From: Rhipicephalus microplus
Lineage: Eukaryota; Arthropoda; Arachnida; Ixodida; Ixodidae
Direction of reading: 5' to 3'
DNA: 64,000 bases
Assembly (NCBI RefSeq): GCF_043290135.1
Contig: NC_134704.1
Span: 23,775,501-23,839,500, forward strand
The first letter of the stretch is position 1; each line of letters begins with the position of its first letter. Below the pieces are notes generated by a model. That model saw nothing but the letters and a program-made list of their open reading frames with translations, ran no database searches and was not told the origin of the DNA. Shown here in pieces: positions 19,985 through 31,975 of the stretch. The position numbers and the translations under genes were made by a program.

Positions 19985-20180
19985 TTTATAACTTCTGGAA
20001 CTTCACGCGTCAAAATCGCGATATGAGGATGATGCACGCCGCAGTCGAGGGCTCCGGAAGTTTCGACCAAGTGGTGTTCTTTGACGTGCACTAATATCGC
20101 ACAATTTATACGGGCTTTTAACATTAAACCTCCATCAAAATGCGACCGCTTAGCTGGGCTCGAACCCGCGAAACTCACGT
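19985..20180 (-). mobile_element. Tick tRNA-SINE family 2, diverged
   Basis: It is recognised by GAGGGCTCCGGAAGTTTCGACC, the 'TTCTTTGACGTGCACTAATATCGCAC' block and a B-box-like 'GGGCTCGAACCCGCG' on the plus-strand reading. The head is partly degraded. Confidence 0.75.
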
Positions 20181-20281
20181 CAGCAGCAGTTCGCAGCAGC
20201 CCCTCTATCACAACGGTAGACTGAAAGTTTTCTACAGACCTGACAGTGAAAAACGAACACTCTACATAGAAGGCTTACGGG

Positions 20282-20536
20282 GACATATGCCCCGCCGCGG
20301 TGGTCTAGTGGCAGCTGACCCGCATGTCACGGGATCGAATCCCAGCTGCGGCGGCTGCATTGCCGATGGAGGCGGAAATGTCGTAGGCCCGTGTGCTCAG
20401 ATTTGGGTGCGCGTTAAAGAACCCCAGGTGGTCGAAATTTCCGAAGACCCCACTACGGCGTCTTTCATAATCATATGGTGGTTTTGGGTCATTAAACCTC
20501 ACAAATCAATCAATCAATCAATGAGAGTGACATATG
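20282..20536 (+). mobile_element. Tick tRNA-SINE family 1, full-length, with TSD
   Basis: The head starts at 20290 (GCCCCGCCGCGGTGGTCTAG) with B box GGGATCGAATCCC. The complete body ends in AAATCAATCAATCAATCAATG. An 8-bp duplication GACATATG flanks it (20282-20289 and 20529-20536). It is one of the best preserved copies here. Confidence 0.92.
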
Positions 20537-20781
20537 AAGTTACAAATGTGCACGCAGTACGCAGGCGCACTACGTAGACAAGCTCAATAAATTGAATTGT
20601 CTCGTTCATTGACCCCATCGGTGTTCACAAAGACAGGTGCTGGATGGCTTCCGGTTCTGTGTGCCGGCGTAGTCTAGTATATTGGTGAGGAACCAACGCC
20701 ATACCGAGTAGCCAGTTCATATTCAAGAGTTTTCCTCCTGTGCCTGGTCAAACATTTTCAAATACAGTTTCTTTTAAGCTC

Positions 20782-21066
20782 GAGTTGAGTTGAGTTGAAT
20801 AAACTTTATTTGCCCAACGGTTGTTGCTGTGCCCGGGGCTAGGCTGCCAGGGACACATCGTTCGAGGAACATCTTTTGAGGTCCTCGGCGACGGCCCTGG
20901 CTCGCTGGATGGCCCACACCTGGTCTTCGAGGGCCTCGCTGTGAAGGGCGGCTTGCCATCGCTCAGCAAGGTGCCCCATTTCGGTGGGTCCCTCAGTTGA
21001 CGTCATCCTTTCTAGTGGCCTATCTTCATCTCTTTCGCATTGCCAAAGTAGATGTGCCAGTTAGTC
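20782..21066 (-). mobile_element. LINE 3' end with (GAGTT)n-type tail
   Basis: On the minus strand a coding remnant is followed by a short 3' UTR with AATAAAGTTTATTC and the tail (CAACT)n (20782-20797). It is 5'-truncated within the C-terminal zinc-knuckle region. Confidence 0.7.
20839..21060 (-). pseudogene. LINE ORF2 C-terminal remnant
   Basis: An open stretch of 73 codons with no methionine start, closed by TAG at 20839-20841. It contains 'AHLLWQCERDEDRP', which fits the H...C half of the CX2CX7HX4C knuckle of RNase-H-bearing non-LTR elements. A charged helical C-terminus (EDQVWAIQRARAVAEDL) follows. The CX2C half lies upstream of a stop and is lost. The frame uses no AUG and has no host-like neighbours, so I treat it as a retroelement remnant. 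Confidence 0.65.
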
Positions 21067-21924
21067 CTTAATTAGCCTTGAGCGCCTCCCTTTTACCCGA
21101 AAGCGGAAAAGGAGTCTTTCCTTACACTAGCACAACCGTGAAAACGGAAGATTTTTGTTTCGGTGTTGGAGAATAATAAATTAAGTGACTGGAAGTTTTT
21201 TGGGCAGCGACACGTGCTCCTGCTATTACTATGTTGAGAGCGACTGAAAAGGCGAATAGGTATGGGACAATGTTATGAAGAAATGAAAACATGAAACCTG
21301 AAAAAAAAAGAAAAAAAATGGCCCCGCATTGGCATGTTTCACTGCAAATGTCGTTGATAGACGATAATATTGCGTCTGAAGACAGTGAAAAAAAAAACGT
21401 TTATTTGAAGTTCTGAGCGATAAAACCGGTGAATGGTATTCTGGAGGCACTGCGATAGAGTGTCTTGATCCGTGCAGCGAAGGCAAGCGAGTGCATCGAG
21501 GCACGTTAGACACAAGCGCTATCTGGCAGTTAACTTCTAAAACGAAGGAAGGCATGCGCGCCTGTCCCAGAGGTGATAAGGTGTAGAACGCAAAGCGACG
21601 GGCAGGTGCCGCCATCATGTCATCTTAGCCAAACGTTGGAAACACTTGTCTTTTTGAGCATAACGTTGCGTTGTCAGCGCAGCGTGATAAATGCTATGGT
21701 CCTTAGAATTACTTATGTGTGCCTTTTCTAGTATAAAAACACACACACAGAATATTGACGTGTTGTTATGATGCTTAAAATATGCGCAATAATTGCTTTT
21801 AAATTGACACTCTCGCACAAGTATCAACGCCTAAACTTGAGCAATATTGGTGGGTGTTGCGGATCGGGTTGGCTGTTTAGAGTATAGTTTGGGGTATTGT
21901 TATGGCGGACAAACGGACAAATGT
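21067..21924. other. Unassigned DNA, no supported gene
   Basis: A-rich runs at 21300-21320 and 21390-21400. The open frame at 21229-21618 (minus) has no domain. Confidence 0.45.

Positions 21925-22014
<90 letters not shown>
21925..22014 (+). repeat. (ACAG)n microsatellite
   Basis: About 90 bp of uninterrupted ACAG. The Asp-Arg-Gln-Thr and Ser-Val-Cys-Leu open frames across it are artefacts. Confidence 0.97.
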
Positions 22015-23235
22015 GAAAATTTTTGCGTCGAAGTACCACAAGGAAGACTATCGTCTTTACGAAGAAAGAAGCGTCTCCCAGACTTCAACCTTTTCCACCC
22101 TGTTTCTACTCTATCAAGTCGTAGGCAGGGTACGTAATTGTGCGTTGGCAATGCGAGGCACGTCCACGTCTTCCCAACCCTCTCCCCTTCTGCGCCGTTT
22201 CGCGAAGTTCAAGAACACGCGGTGTGTCGCCAGGACACGTGCTCTGACTAGAACTGACTACTGTTCTCCAAGTTCCTTCTAAACGGACGACTTCGTCTCT
22301 GGCCCTTTATTTTTTTTCCCGAGTAAACTTGCTGGCGGCCATATGCAACGCTGAGCACATCTACCCCGACTGAACTACTCCTGGTTGCTGCCTTTTCTCT
22401 CTATTTTACAAGTTCATAAATTCGCAAGCTCAAAAGTAGAGACGGACGCAAGAGAAAACCTCGAGAACCCCACCTCGTGAACCACCGATTTTTGTTGTCG
22501 CCCGCCGCTGCCAGTACCCGTACTCACTATCACGCAAAATGAGTAAAATATACCCAGGATAGTGCGGTATTCGAAGCCGAGCCCGGCGCATGGCAGTCAC
22601 TTCTGATACCACACAACCTCACCGGTGTTTGGAACTCCTCAAATAAATGAATAAATAAATAAATATAAATAAATAAATAAGGAAAAATACACTATAGAGG
22701 CGTCATGTCGGTCGAGAAATTAGGTCTAATAGGGTGCCGTAGAAGAGTAAAACAACAGCCAGGCGCCCCATCACGCGGATTGCGTGGGGAGATGGTGTTT
22801 TAAAACGTCCCTTAACCAACAAAGTGACCATATTGTCTTACAAGTAAGTGTATAGCGAATATTTCGCTTCTAAGCAGAATAAATGAATGATGGAGCGGTG
22901 GACGCTTCTATACTTCGCAAAAGAAAAAAAAAAGGCGGTTATTTATGACAGACTGGGTAACACTTAACAATACTTGTAGCAGTCAGCCAAAGAGAGTTTT
23001 AAAACGGGCCACTAGTCCAACTTTTGCTGCGACTGTACTGTGCGTTCCACGCATGCCTGGCTGGCCTTCTGCACACGTGCAAAGAGGAACCTGTGGCCGA
23101 GCTCCTCCTGCAGTTTACGCCCACTGATCAAGATGATTTCGCGTTCGTACTCGGTTTGTTAACAATTATTTTGATCACATATATAGTTAGACCATGAAGC
23201 ACACACAAAAACTCCAAAGAGGGCTCCAAGTGATA
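22015..23235. other. Unassigned DNA, no supported gene
   Basis: It contains an (AATA)n stretch at about 22645-22680 and no recognised gene or element. Confidence 0.45.
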
Positions 23236-23297
23236 TTTCGCTGGGGTTTTGCATCCCAAAACTCACGTAAATATACGATTACGAGAAACGCCATATA
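23236..23297 (-). mobile_element. Tick tRNA-SINE family 1, tail-side half, split by a MITE
   Basis: It reads GGGGTTTTGCATCCCAAAAC...GATTACGAGAAACGCCATATA on the plus strand, the 3' part of the minus-strand SINE. The SINE resumes at 23632, so the two halves were one copy before the MITE inserted. Confidence 0.8.
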
Positions 23298-23631
23298 AGC
23301 CTATATTCCACGTTTGCAAACAGTGGTAGGCGCTGTCGACACACTGGGGCGCTCGCAACGACGTCACAGCCTGTAGGCTCCGCCCAGCCCAAAGCTAGCC
23401 GCCACCCTCTCTGGTTGCGTGACAACTGGCGCAACAGCTGCAAAGCCACCTCCGAGCACAGCACGTCAGCGAGCATCCCGTCTGAACACACGAGAGGCTC
23501 CCCGACATGCTGTGCTCTTAGGAGATGGTGGCGAGCTTTGGACTGGGCAGGGCCTAGGTGCCGCCACGACGCTACAAGCGCCCCAGTTTGTCGACGACGC
23601 CTACCGCTATTTAAGAACACGAAATAAGTTT
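23298..23631. mobile_element. Long-TIR MITE / foldback DNA element inserted in a SINE
   Basis: A 334-bp insertion with imperfect terminal inverted repeats of roughly 95-100 bp. Landmarks are GGTAGGCG, TCGTCGAC, CTGGGGCGCT, 'GCCCAG..CAAAGCT' and GCC(A/G)CCA, each present in both orientations. The flanking direct repeat is ATATA, or part of it (23293-23297 and 23632-23636). It has no transposase and is therefore non-autonomous. Similar peptides in the two strands reflect the palindromy. A truncated relative is at 54.02-54.20 kb. I cannot assign a superfamily. Confidence 0.85.
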
Positions 23632-23795
23632 ATATAGGGGAAGGTCCAGGAGATCAAGACCACTAGAGGTACTTTAACGGGCACTTAGATCTAAGTACAC
23701 GTGCCTCAAACATTTCCACCTACATCGAAGATGCGGCCTTCATGACCGGGATTCGATCCCGCCGACTCTCGGGTCAGCAGCAAGTGATATGTTGT
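23632..23795 (-). mobile_element. Tick tRNA-SINE family 1, head-side half
   Basis: It continues the SINE interrupted at 23297: the 'CTTTAACGGGCACTTAGATCT' body and the head with 'GGGATTCGATCCCG' (plus-strand reading) are present. The head is diverged beyond 23790. Confidence 0.8.
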
Positions 23796-24505
23796 CCCTG
23801 TGCCAACTGACATTAAATAAGAAAGAGATGCTTCGTTGCCTTGTTAAACTATTCGGTCTATCAGAAAGAGGCATGAACAAATTATGAGCATTTTCTTGAA
23901 TTACATGACACTACTGCGTCAGAAGTTGTAACACGGCGCTTTTCTAGATCCCAGCGTTCCGACAAGCAGTGCTCGGGCGGAAATAATGTGAACAACTTTT
24001 GCAAAGCTCATCTGACCCGCGGCAAATAAAACCTACCCACTTATAGACCAATCATCTTGAGTTCGAGTTGTAATATTTACCATCTGATTCGAGAAACGGG
24101 TCCAGAAGAAACAATCTACTACATTGACGTGGGTTCTTTTGGATTTACAGTTAAACTTTCAAGCTAAATTTCTGGCCTTTTTCTTACGGGAATGTATGTT
24201 CACTACGGTTGTTATAGTCCTGTGCTACATTATACAGAGATTTAGTAATTAGATACTCGTTGGTTTTCTATTATGCGAAATTAGTACGATTCTGATTCAC
24301 GTCCACACTACACTTTAGTACAGCACGTCTTCACAAAAATGCACAGGATTCCTAACGCATTCAACGAAGGCCGAAGCGATCTTCTTTTTCTTTGCTGACT
24401 GTTTTACACACTACAGCCCCCCCCCCCCTCGCTTCTCCTCCCTTTGAAAGAATAGTGTACACAGACATTTGGTTGTTGTCGATGCGCGCAAGAATGGACG
24501 CAGAG
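23796..24505. other. Unassigned DNA, no supported gene
   Basis: There is a C homopolymer near 24417-24428. No domain and no named repeat. Confidence 0.45.
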
Positions 24506-24604
24506 GCTTTTCTAAACACTCTTTGGTATAGGGCGGCTAGAATTGTACTTTGGGTAAATGCTAGAGGCACACTTGCTGGGTACCCACTACGTCATAAATA
24601 ATAA

Positions 24605-24757
24605 TATGATGATATGTGAGGTTTCACGTCCCACAATTACCATATGATTATGAGAGACGCCGTAGTGGAGGGCTCCGGAAATTTAGACCACCTGGGGTTC
24701 TTTAACGTGTGCCCAAATCTGGGCACACGTGCCTACACCATTTCCGCCTCCATCTGA
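24605..24757 (-). mobile_element. Tick tRNA-SINE family 1, 5'-truncated, nested
   Basis: Body and tail (plus-strand reading ATGATGATATGTGAGGTTTC...) are present, but the sequence stops at 'TTCCGCCTCCATCT' before the tRNA head. Copies A and C of the host repeat continue across this point, so the SINE is a later insertion. An ATAATAA block flanks both ends and may be the duplication. Confidence 0.85.
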
Positions 24758-25115
24758 TAATAACAATAACTTTTGTGTAGGGGGCAGACATTTGCTATGC
24801 GATCCGCCGTCATTCTTCAGAGAAGCCTGGTATCCGCTAAACACTTGCACTACATATTGTACGAATTTTGTGTTGTATTCAGTCGCTGACGACGGTGAAG
24901 AATTACGCCTGAAGTGTGCATGTGCCACAGTTAATAGGTGATGAAGAACGCGCTTCTGTAACGCGTTGGAGTATTGAACGGCCCACTCATTACGCGATTC
25001 GCATTGTGTGACTCCCTGGTGTTCCTTTGCTGTTCTAAAACGCTTTATTACTCACATTAACGCGATTCATTTCCCGACGTCAAGCCTGCCTAAGGTTAGT
25101 TTGCGAACGAGTCCC

Positions 25116-25190
25116 AAGCACCCGCGTGGCTTAGCGGTAGATTACTGGACTGGCACGCAGTGGACCCGGCTACAAATCCCATGATGTCAC
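25116..25190 (+). promoter_or_regulatory. tRNA-like module in 0.75-kb repeat copy B
   Basis: The A-box-like GTGGCTTAGCGGTAG is well conserved. The B box is mutated (GGCTACAAATCCC), so pol III activity of this copy is doubtful. Confidence 0.55.
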
Positions 25191-25351
25191 TACTAATCTT
25201 TCATGTTTCTTATTTATATTTTTCTTGATTGAAGCGATATTGGCTACGGACCCCGGCGGCAGCGGCGGCGGACAACTACGCCGCCTCGCGTGACCCGTGT
25301 TGTCATCTCATAACAGCTTTCGCTGTAAATGTGCTGCTAACCCTCAGCATG

Positions 25352-25725
25352 CATCATCAGCCTGACTACGTCCACTGCAGGACAAAGGCCTCTCCCATGT
25401 TCCGCCAGTTAACCCTGTGCTTGCTGTTGCCAATTTATACCCGCAAACTTCTTAATCTCATCTGCCCACCTAACCTTCTGTCTCCCCCTAACCCGCTTCC
25501 CTTCTCTGGGAATCCAGTTAGTTACCCTTAATGACCAGCGGTTATCCTGTCTACGCGCGACATGCCCGGCCCATGTCCATTTCCTCTTCTTTATTTCAAC
25601 TATGATATCCTTAACCCCTATTTGTCCCCTAATCCACTCTGCTCTCTTCTTGTCTCTTAAGCTTACACCTGCCATTTTTCTTTCCATTGCTCGCTGCGTC
25701 GTCCTCAACTCAACCTCCCACCTCA
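25352..25725 (-). mobile_element. RTE-type LINE 3' fragment
   Basis: The minus-strand frame encodes the typical C-terminus of RTE-clade reverse transcriptases. It reads 'TTQRAMERKMAGVSLRDKKR', then 'WIRGQIGVKDIIVEIKKRKW' with 'WAGHVARR' after it, a 'RGRQKVRW' block and 'INWQQQAQG'. It is followed by the short 3' end and a GATGAT tail. RTE homology starts about 90 residues into the longest open frame (ending upstream at 25996). The more N-terminal residues in that frame look unrelated, so the element is truncated at about 25725. RT catalytic motifs are missing. Confidence 0.85.
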
Positions 25726-27196
25726 GCATGCGCAGCCTGGCAACTCTGAGACGCATTTTGCTTGGATCTCCCAGCCTGCGAGCCAGCCTGGAAGGCCGGC
25801 GTGCATGCATGCTGGCCTCGCTTGGGTGGTGGGAGATAAAAAAGCGTTGCCAAAATGCGTGGAGAGGAGGAACGAGAGAGAGATCGACAGCGCGCGTGAG
25901 GCCGGCGTAGTCGGGCCACGTTTCCTCATAAATCGATGCGCCGGCTGCTGAGGCCCGCAACCCGGGCCCGCCGGCATCCTCTTCTTCGCAGCCCATACAC
26001 CTCCGCTGCCCTTCGTTCTAGTTTTAGCTGCTGCTGCTGCTATTGTTGCCGCCGTTCCTATAGCTGCAAAGTAAAAGATCACCGGGAACGAGCAGCAAAA
26101 CGAGCCCCCGTTCAGCGTTTGCTTTTCCTCTCCGCTACGTTCATTTCTTTTGTTGGCGTGCGGTATAGCGGCGAGCCGATGGAGCCGGAGCTTTGTTTCG
26201 GCGTCACGGGCATGTCGCGAATTTTCGGGATAGCGCGGGACCGAAGCACGAACGACAAGAAAAGTGCACAGGCAGAAAAAAAGTTTACCGAAAGAAAGAA
26301 AAACAGAAAGCAACGTCTAAAATAAAAGCGGCACGAAGTGGATGCCACAGGAGAGACCCAAATATCACATACCGGAATCAGTGCGGGGTACTCGGCAGTC
26401 GCCTGTGCATTTGTGGGCCGCACGGTATAGAACACCGTCATAAACTGTGGCTCGGTAGTGTTTACTTCTCACGAGAAAAAAAAGGGCGTCTCACGTAAAT
26501 AACGCATAAGCTCCAAGAAAAAGGTTATAGTACAAAATATACATATAAAAAGAGAGAGAGGAAATGATAAAATCTGCAATGATAAGTGCATACTTCCGAC
26601 GCGCTTCTTCGGATGGCAAAGCTTTGAAGGCGGAAGACAACAAAGCTTTTTGGCGGCACAAGGCCACCCGATATCGATTGGCGCTGTACCTACAGTATTT
26701 ATCTCTTTTTGGAGAGATTTTAGCCATCCTCCAACGACTGCTAGAATGTTTATTATCAGATAATGGCACGCGAAGTCCACTGCTTATTTTATCGGATATC
26801 ACATTCGCCTTATGAAGAGTTAAGTGTAGATGTTATCTAAGCACTATGATAATGTTTTTTTTTCTTCAGCCGTGACAAAGCTCCGTAATGGCGAATCGAA
26901 AGAAAGCAAAAAACAAAACAAAACACACGTAGTGTTTTTTTCGGGAAGTTTTGAAACTGCGTTGAATGCGCGAACAGAGAAATAAAAGAGTCGTGGAAAG
27001 GCAAAGATTTTAACCGGATGACATCTTGATTGCTGCCCTTCACTAACGGCGATCAATAAAAAAGGAGATAGATAGATAACAATGAGTTCAGTAGTACTCG
27101 GCACTCACTATAACACGACTCCTGGAATCGACATATTTCAATAATTATGTAGAAGACCTTCATGTAGGCTAGTTGGCTCTTATCGAATGGTGGCGT
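25726..27196. other. Unassigned DNA, GC-rich then AT-rich
   Basis: The 25730-26250 part is GC-rich with (GCT)n and (GCATGCAT) stretches. Open frames on both strands cover it, none with a recognisable domain. A CpG-rich regulatory segment or an old repeat are both possible; nothing decides. Confidence 0.4.
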
Positions 27197-27330
27197 ATAC
27201 CTTGAGCGCCTCTCAAGTGGTCGAAATTTCCAGAGCCTCTCCCCAATGGTGTCACTCATAATTATATCGTGGTTTTGGGACGTTATACCGCATATATCAA
27301 TCAATCAATCAATCAATCAATACCTTGAGC
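27197..27330 (+). mobile_element. Tick tRNA-SINE family 1, 5'-truncated, with 11-bp TSD
   Basis: Only the 3' half of the body (CAAGTGGTCGAAATTTCC onward) and a (TCAA)n tail remain. A perfect direct repeat ATACCTTGAGC flanks it (27197-27207 and 27320-27330). The duplication at the truncation point shows the truncation happened during insertion. Confidence 0.93.
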
Positions 27331-27334
27331 ACCA

Positions 27335-27535
27335 AGGAAGGTATTAAAGAAAGAAAGAAAGAAACAGAAAAGAGCGCACACTTTTACTTATTTTACCTGT
27401 TTGTTACATATGTTTACAGGTTTATTTATTAAAAAAATATCTATAGTCTTTGTGACTGCCTCCAGATTTATCTCAGCCTTGTTCTTCGATATTCGATGTC
27501 CAGAGTCTCCAATGCCTCGACAAAAGCAAAAACTG
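27335..27535. other. Unassigned DNA with short (AAAG)n
   Basis: A (GAAA)n run at about 27345-27364; no gene. Confidence 0.5.
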
Positions 27536-27539
27536 GACG

Positions 27540-27775
27540 TCTGAGTCAGCGTCATCACGTGATCATGAGATCACCATTGCGTCAGAGGTCTCCAAAGTTT
27601 TTGACGTCATGATGACGTCAAGTGACGGCGTTATTACATGAGATCGTCTCTTGGTCAAACGTGGGCCCAACACGAAGGCATTGCGCAATCACGCCAAGAA
27701 TGCCTCCGATCACGCAGGCAGTGCTAAATCATGTCGGGTGCGGAAAGCTTTCGGGAGCAAGGTGTGGGGTCTTCC
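27540..27775 (-). repeat. TGACGTCA-rich dispersed repeat, copy 1
   Basis: It is the reverse complement of parts of 30.05-30.5 kb. Shared landmarks are CGAAAGCTTTC, 'ATTTAGCACTGC' in one orientation and clustered GACGTCA/TGACG motifs. It does not encode a protein. Confidence 0.65.
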
Positions 27776-28699
27776 ATGCGTTTAGGATTAGGATGTTGCA
27801 GGTCGCCGGCGAATCTAGACTTGCGAAATTAGCATGAAATTGTCTCACCCGAATTTCTCTTTTCTGATCGTATTGAACTGGGTACTTTATAAAGCGAAGT
27901 GCGGGCTTGTGGGCATTCCGCATCCATGCAGTATAGTACTGGAACCATATGTATATCACCACATAAGACGACATCAGTACAATCGGCAAAAAAAAAAATG
28001 TGTTTCGCCGTCGAGTCACCAGAGCTAGATGCTCAAAAAACAGTGACTTTTTCTTTCTTTATTCTGCGTAGGATAGAAAACCGGGCCTAAGCTATGGTAA
28101 CATCCTTGCAGTTATGACGGCAACGCAGTATACGTGCTCAGCGCGCCGGTAGTAGCCGTAGCTTCGGAATCTTTAATGACGGTCAATCGAAACACTGCGC
28201 ATAAGAACACAGTAAAAACAGAATACAACGTTCGGCAGATCTCCCGTACCTTGGGAATCCACGATATGCGAAGCATGCGTAGGGAAGGTGACCATGGTGT
28301 ACTTCTTTTTTGTAATGAGCAAGCCGGAATGAAATGATGCTAAATATATGCACAAATGTTGCGCGCACAGATATATGTTGAACAGTTGTAGATGTTTATA
28401 GGATCAGTTTTTTGCACTTGCCCAACGATGCCAATTGGAACATGAGTATTGACAACACCAGATGCAATAACCTCATATGAAGCGAGAAAAGTGGCCCTGG
28501 CCACTACTACATAAATCGACTGCGGCGCACGGCGCCTAACTAGAATCGACGTTAACCCGACGTGACGGATGTATCGTAGGAGTACATATGTAATTTTCAC
28601 GCAAAATAGAGGTGTTCGACTCCTGCTGAAGCCCTGCCATTGATTGTTTGCATTAGTTGGGTCAACGCTACCGATGTTAGGTTTTTCTTAACGCTCACG
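27776..28699. other. Unassigned DNA, no supported gene
   Basis: Short open frames with antisense partners (27729-28019, 28134-28368) have no domain. Confidence 0.45.
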
Positions 28700-29050
28700 T
28701 GTTAAAGCTAACAGTGCGTATTCCCGTCGTTCCTGGGTAGATACTGTAGGTGCCAATCATCTGTGGCGCATACCCGCATACCAGTAGCACATATTCGCCC
28801 GCGGGTATGTGCCACACTCTGGCAGGAGGCACTTGACGACGTACGCGATGGGATTGTAATATTATTCACGGCTTGACCAGCGCGCGATCTTCGTCAAATC
28901 ATGTTACCCTCCCATAATAATTTTCGTTCACGCTATATGAAGGAGGTCATCACTAGAGCACCCAGACGTAGGCGGCTATATAGATGGAGAGATACGCAGA
29001 TAGACGCCAAAAGTGCTTGAAATACGTGAAAAATTGCTTCGCATTTAAAA
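28700..29050 (+). repeat. Dispersed repeat with GATA-like core, copy 2
   Basis: It is co-linear with 7.33-7.78 kb. Here the core is only 'AGATGGAGAGATACGCAGATAG' (split by substitutions) instead of ~130 bp of TAGA. Confidence 0.75.
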
Positions 29051-29865
29051 GTTATTGCTGATTTTTAAGGAACGATTACGGCAAGTGGACAACGCATTCG
29101 CCGCGCAGCGAAAAGGAATATGCACCATGTCACTTTTCGTTTCAGTGATTGTTGTAGATTCATTGAATCACGCATTTTAAATATCTAGGTCAACCGCATT
29201 AGAGCAACCGTCCAGCTGGTTTGTGAAAAGTATTTTATACGTTAAGCTTCGTGATGCATTCCTTTAAGTTTTTCCCGCAATTAGCCGTACAACTCGAGCA
29301 AGCCGGGTTGACAAATGGCCAGGCACGTTTCCGTCCTGCAGTTCGTGTCCCGCCTAAAAAAAGTACTGTTCCACGCTTCGCCCGTCGTCAGCAGAAAACA
29401 ATTAAATTCAGTAGCTGGCAGGGTGGGGACTTCAAAGGGGTAAGGCCTCAGTGCGAGGGCAAAAGCGGTGGTCACGCAGCGAGGTGGCTATTATTAGATG
29501 GAACCTAATTCGGAATAGATGCCGTCTGCGCCGCAGTGGGGAGGGTGGCCGAGACAGGGCAGTACATTTCGGCTGATGACGCTTACGAACGGGGCACTGC
29601 GGGATGTCAGCGGGGCGTAACCGCGGCTTCGAGGGGCACACACCGCGCCCAAACGACGAGACCGCTGCAAAAGAAGCGTGTCGCTGAAAGTAACAGCACC
29701 ACCACGGGCTGCGCCCGTTGACCTTGGTCATCGTTTCCCGGCCGCGTATACGTTCCCACGTCGGTGACCTGACCGAGCGGCTCATAAATGGGACAACGCT
29801 GTTGTAGAGGCGCAACGTGGATGCACGTACGCTATAGTCAAGAGGTCATGCGATGAGTCTGGGTT
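29051..29865. other. Unassigned DNA, no supported gene
   Basis: Open frames at 29251-29508 and 29432-29815 lie on opposite strands and lack domains. Confidence 0.45.
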
Positions 29866-30201
29866 GCAGGGGCGTAGTCAGAAATTTTTTCGGGGGCAGG
29901 GAGGTTCGGTTACGCCTTATGCATGATGTTCTCGGGTGCACCTCTGTGTATGTGCTAGTGTGTGAGCACACGCAACACTTGAAAACTCACAATCTCAATT
30001 CACCCAAGACGAATCGTAGGCCAAAGTCTTCTTCCTTTTCTTCTCAGTCGATTAGTCGATCTTCCCCGCCCGCCTCCGAAAGCTTTCTGCGTCCAACATG
30101 GTTTAGCACTGCACCCAAGATGATCGACCCGCTTTTGACAAAACTATGACGTCATGTGATCACGACTTGCTGTGACGTCACGATGACGCCAGAAGTTATG
30201 G
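29866..30201 (+). repeat. TGACGTCA-rich dispersed repeat, copy 2 (left part)
   Basis: It starts near 'GGGGCGTAGTCAGAAATTTT' and contains CGAAAGCTTTC, 'TTTAGCACTGCACCCAAGATG' and GACGTCA motifs. It resumes at 30461 after a SINE insertion. The opposite-strand partner is 27540-27775. Confidence 0.6.
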
Positions 30202-30460
30202 AATCCGAAAATTGCCCCGCCGCAGTGGTCTAGTGGCTAAGGCACTCGGCTGCTGACCCGCAGGTCGCGGGATCAAATCCCGGCTGCGGCGGCTGCATTT
30301 CCGATGGAGGCGGAAATGTCTTAGGCCCGTGTACTCAGATTTGGGTGCACGTTAAAGAACCCCAGGTGGTCAAAATTTCCGGAGCCCTCCACTATGGCGT
30401 CTCTAATAATCATATGGTGGTTTTGGGACGTTAAACCCCACAAATCTATCTAATCCGAAA
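30202..30460 (+). mobile_element. Tick tRNA-SINE family 1, full-length, with TSD
   Basis: The head starts at about 30212 (GCCCCGCCGCAGTGGTCTAG). The A box is TGGTCTAGTGGCTAAGG and the B box GGGATCAAATCCC. The body is complete, with a short tail 'CACAAATCTATCT'. The flanking duplication is AATCCGAAA (30202-30210, 30452-30460). It is inserted in the TGACGTCA-rich repeat. Confidence 0.93.
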
Positions 30461-31169
<709 letters not shown>

Positions 31170-31828
31170 GCGCCACAGAAACCAATGTGCAGATGATTAA
31201 GAGAAAACAAGGAAGCAGGAAGCTGACAACTCACACACTGCACGATCCCTACACAGCACACATCTAAAGCCACACATACACAACAATACTACGCTGTAAC
31301 GGCAAACTCTCGCGCAAAACACTGAAAAAAAAAACTGACATCTTGAGGGGAACAACGTCTGCCTACTCTTTCAGGAAGAAATAAATAGAAGAGACGAGGT
31401 TCGAAAGAAGATAGCGAAAGAAAGCAAGCAAAGAGCGGAAATTCAGAATAGTAAGGTAGGAACACAGAAAAAAAAAGTACGAGATGCTCAGCATCATGGG
31501 AGGCCAGGTGAATTTCATGGATAATGTTAAAGAGCACGATGGACCTGGTCACGTCAACAACTACATTTTTACACCAAAACAAAACGTCGAGGTGGGTTTT
31601 ACGATGTTTACTCAGGTATGAAGTGCCTCAGAGATGCTGGTTGAACATTACACAGTCCCACATCTCCTACCTTCCAGAAATTGTTCTGATGTCGAGTCTT
31701 CTTTAGAAGCGTCACTAACGTTTTTGGTACATCAGCCTTAAAGGGGTTTCCTTCCGTTTGTGTCTCTTTTTGTCATAGCACTTGTCGGAAAATCGGAGAA
31801 CTACAAATCACATACACACACTCACACT
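31170..31828. other. Unassigned DNA, no supported gene
   Basis: A-rich segments around 31325 and 31470. No domain in any frame. Confidence 0.45.

Positions 31829-31975
<147 letters not shown>

Larger units (their letters stand above)
24506..25329 (+). repeat. 0.75-kb repeat, copy B, carrying a nested SINE
   Basis: It begins at 'CTTTTCTAAACACTC' (5'-truncated relative to copies A and C) and runs through the 'GTCGCTGACGACGG' block, the tRNA-like module (25116-25190) and the terminal hairpin ACAGC-TTTC-GCTGT (25313-25326). A family-1 SINE is inserted at about 24605-24757. The repeat ends about 20 bp from the RTE LINE 3' end. Confidence 0.85.

Noticed and set aside
25723..26313. 196-codon minus-strand open frame in GC-rich DNA
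   Set aside because: It lies over another frame that contains the RTE remnant, low-complexity Ala/Pro/Arg composition dominates, and no domain is visible.
30217..30295. Standalone tRNA gene
   Set aside because: The tRNA-like block is the head of a family-1 SINE, with body, tail and target-site duplication. The same reasoning removes the tRNA-like heads at 8.9, 20.3, 33.1, 39.7 and 60.2 kb.
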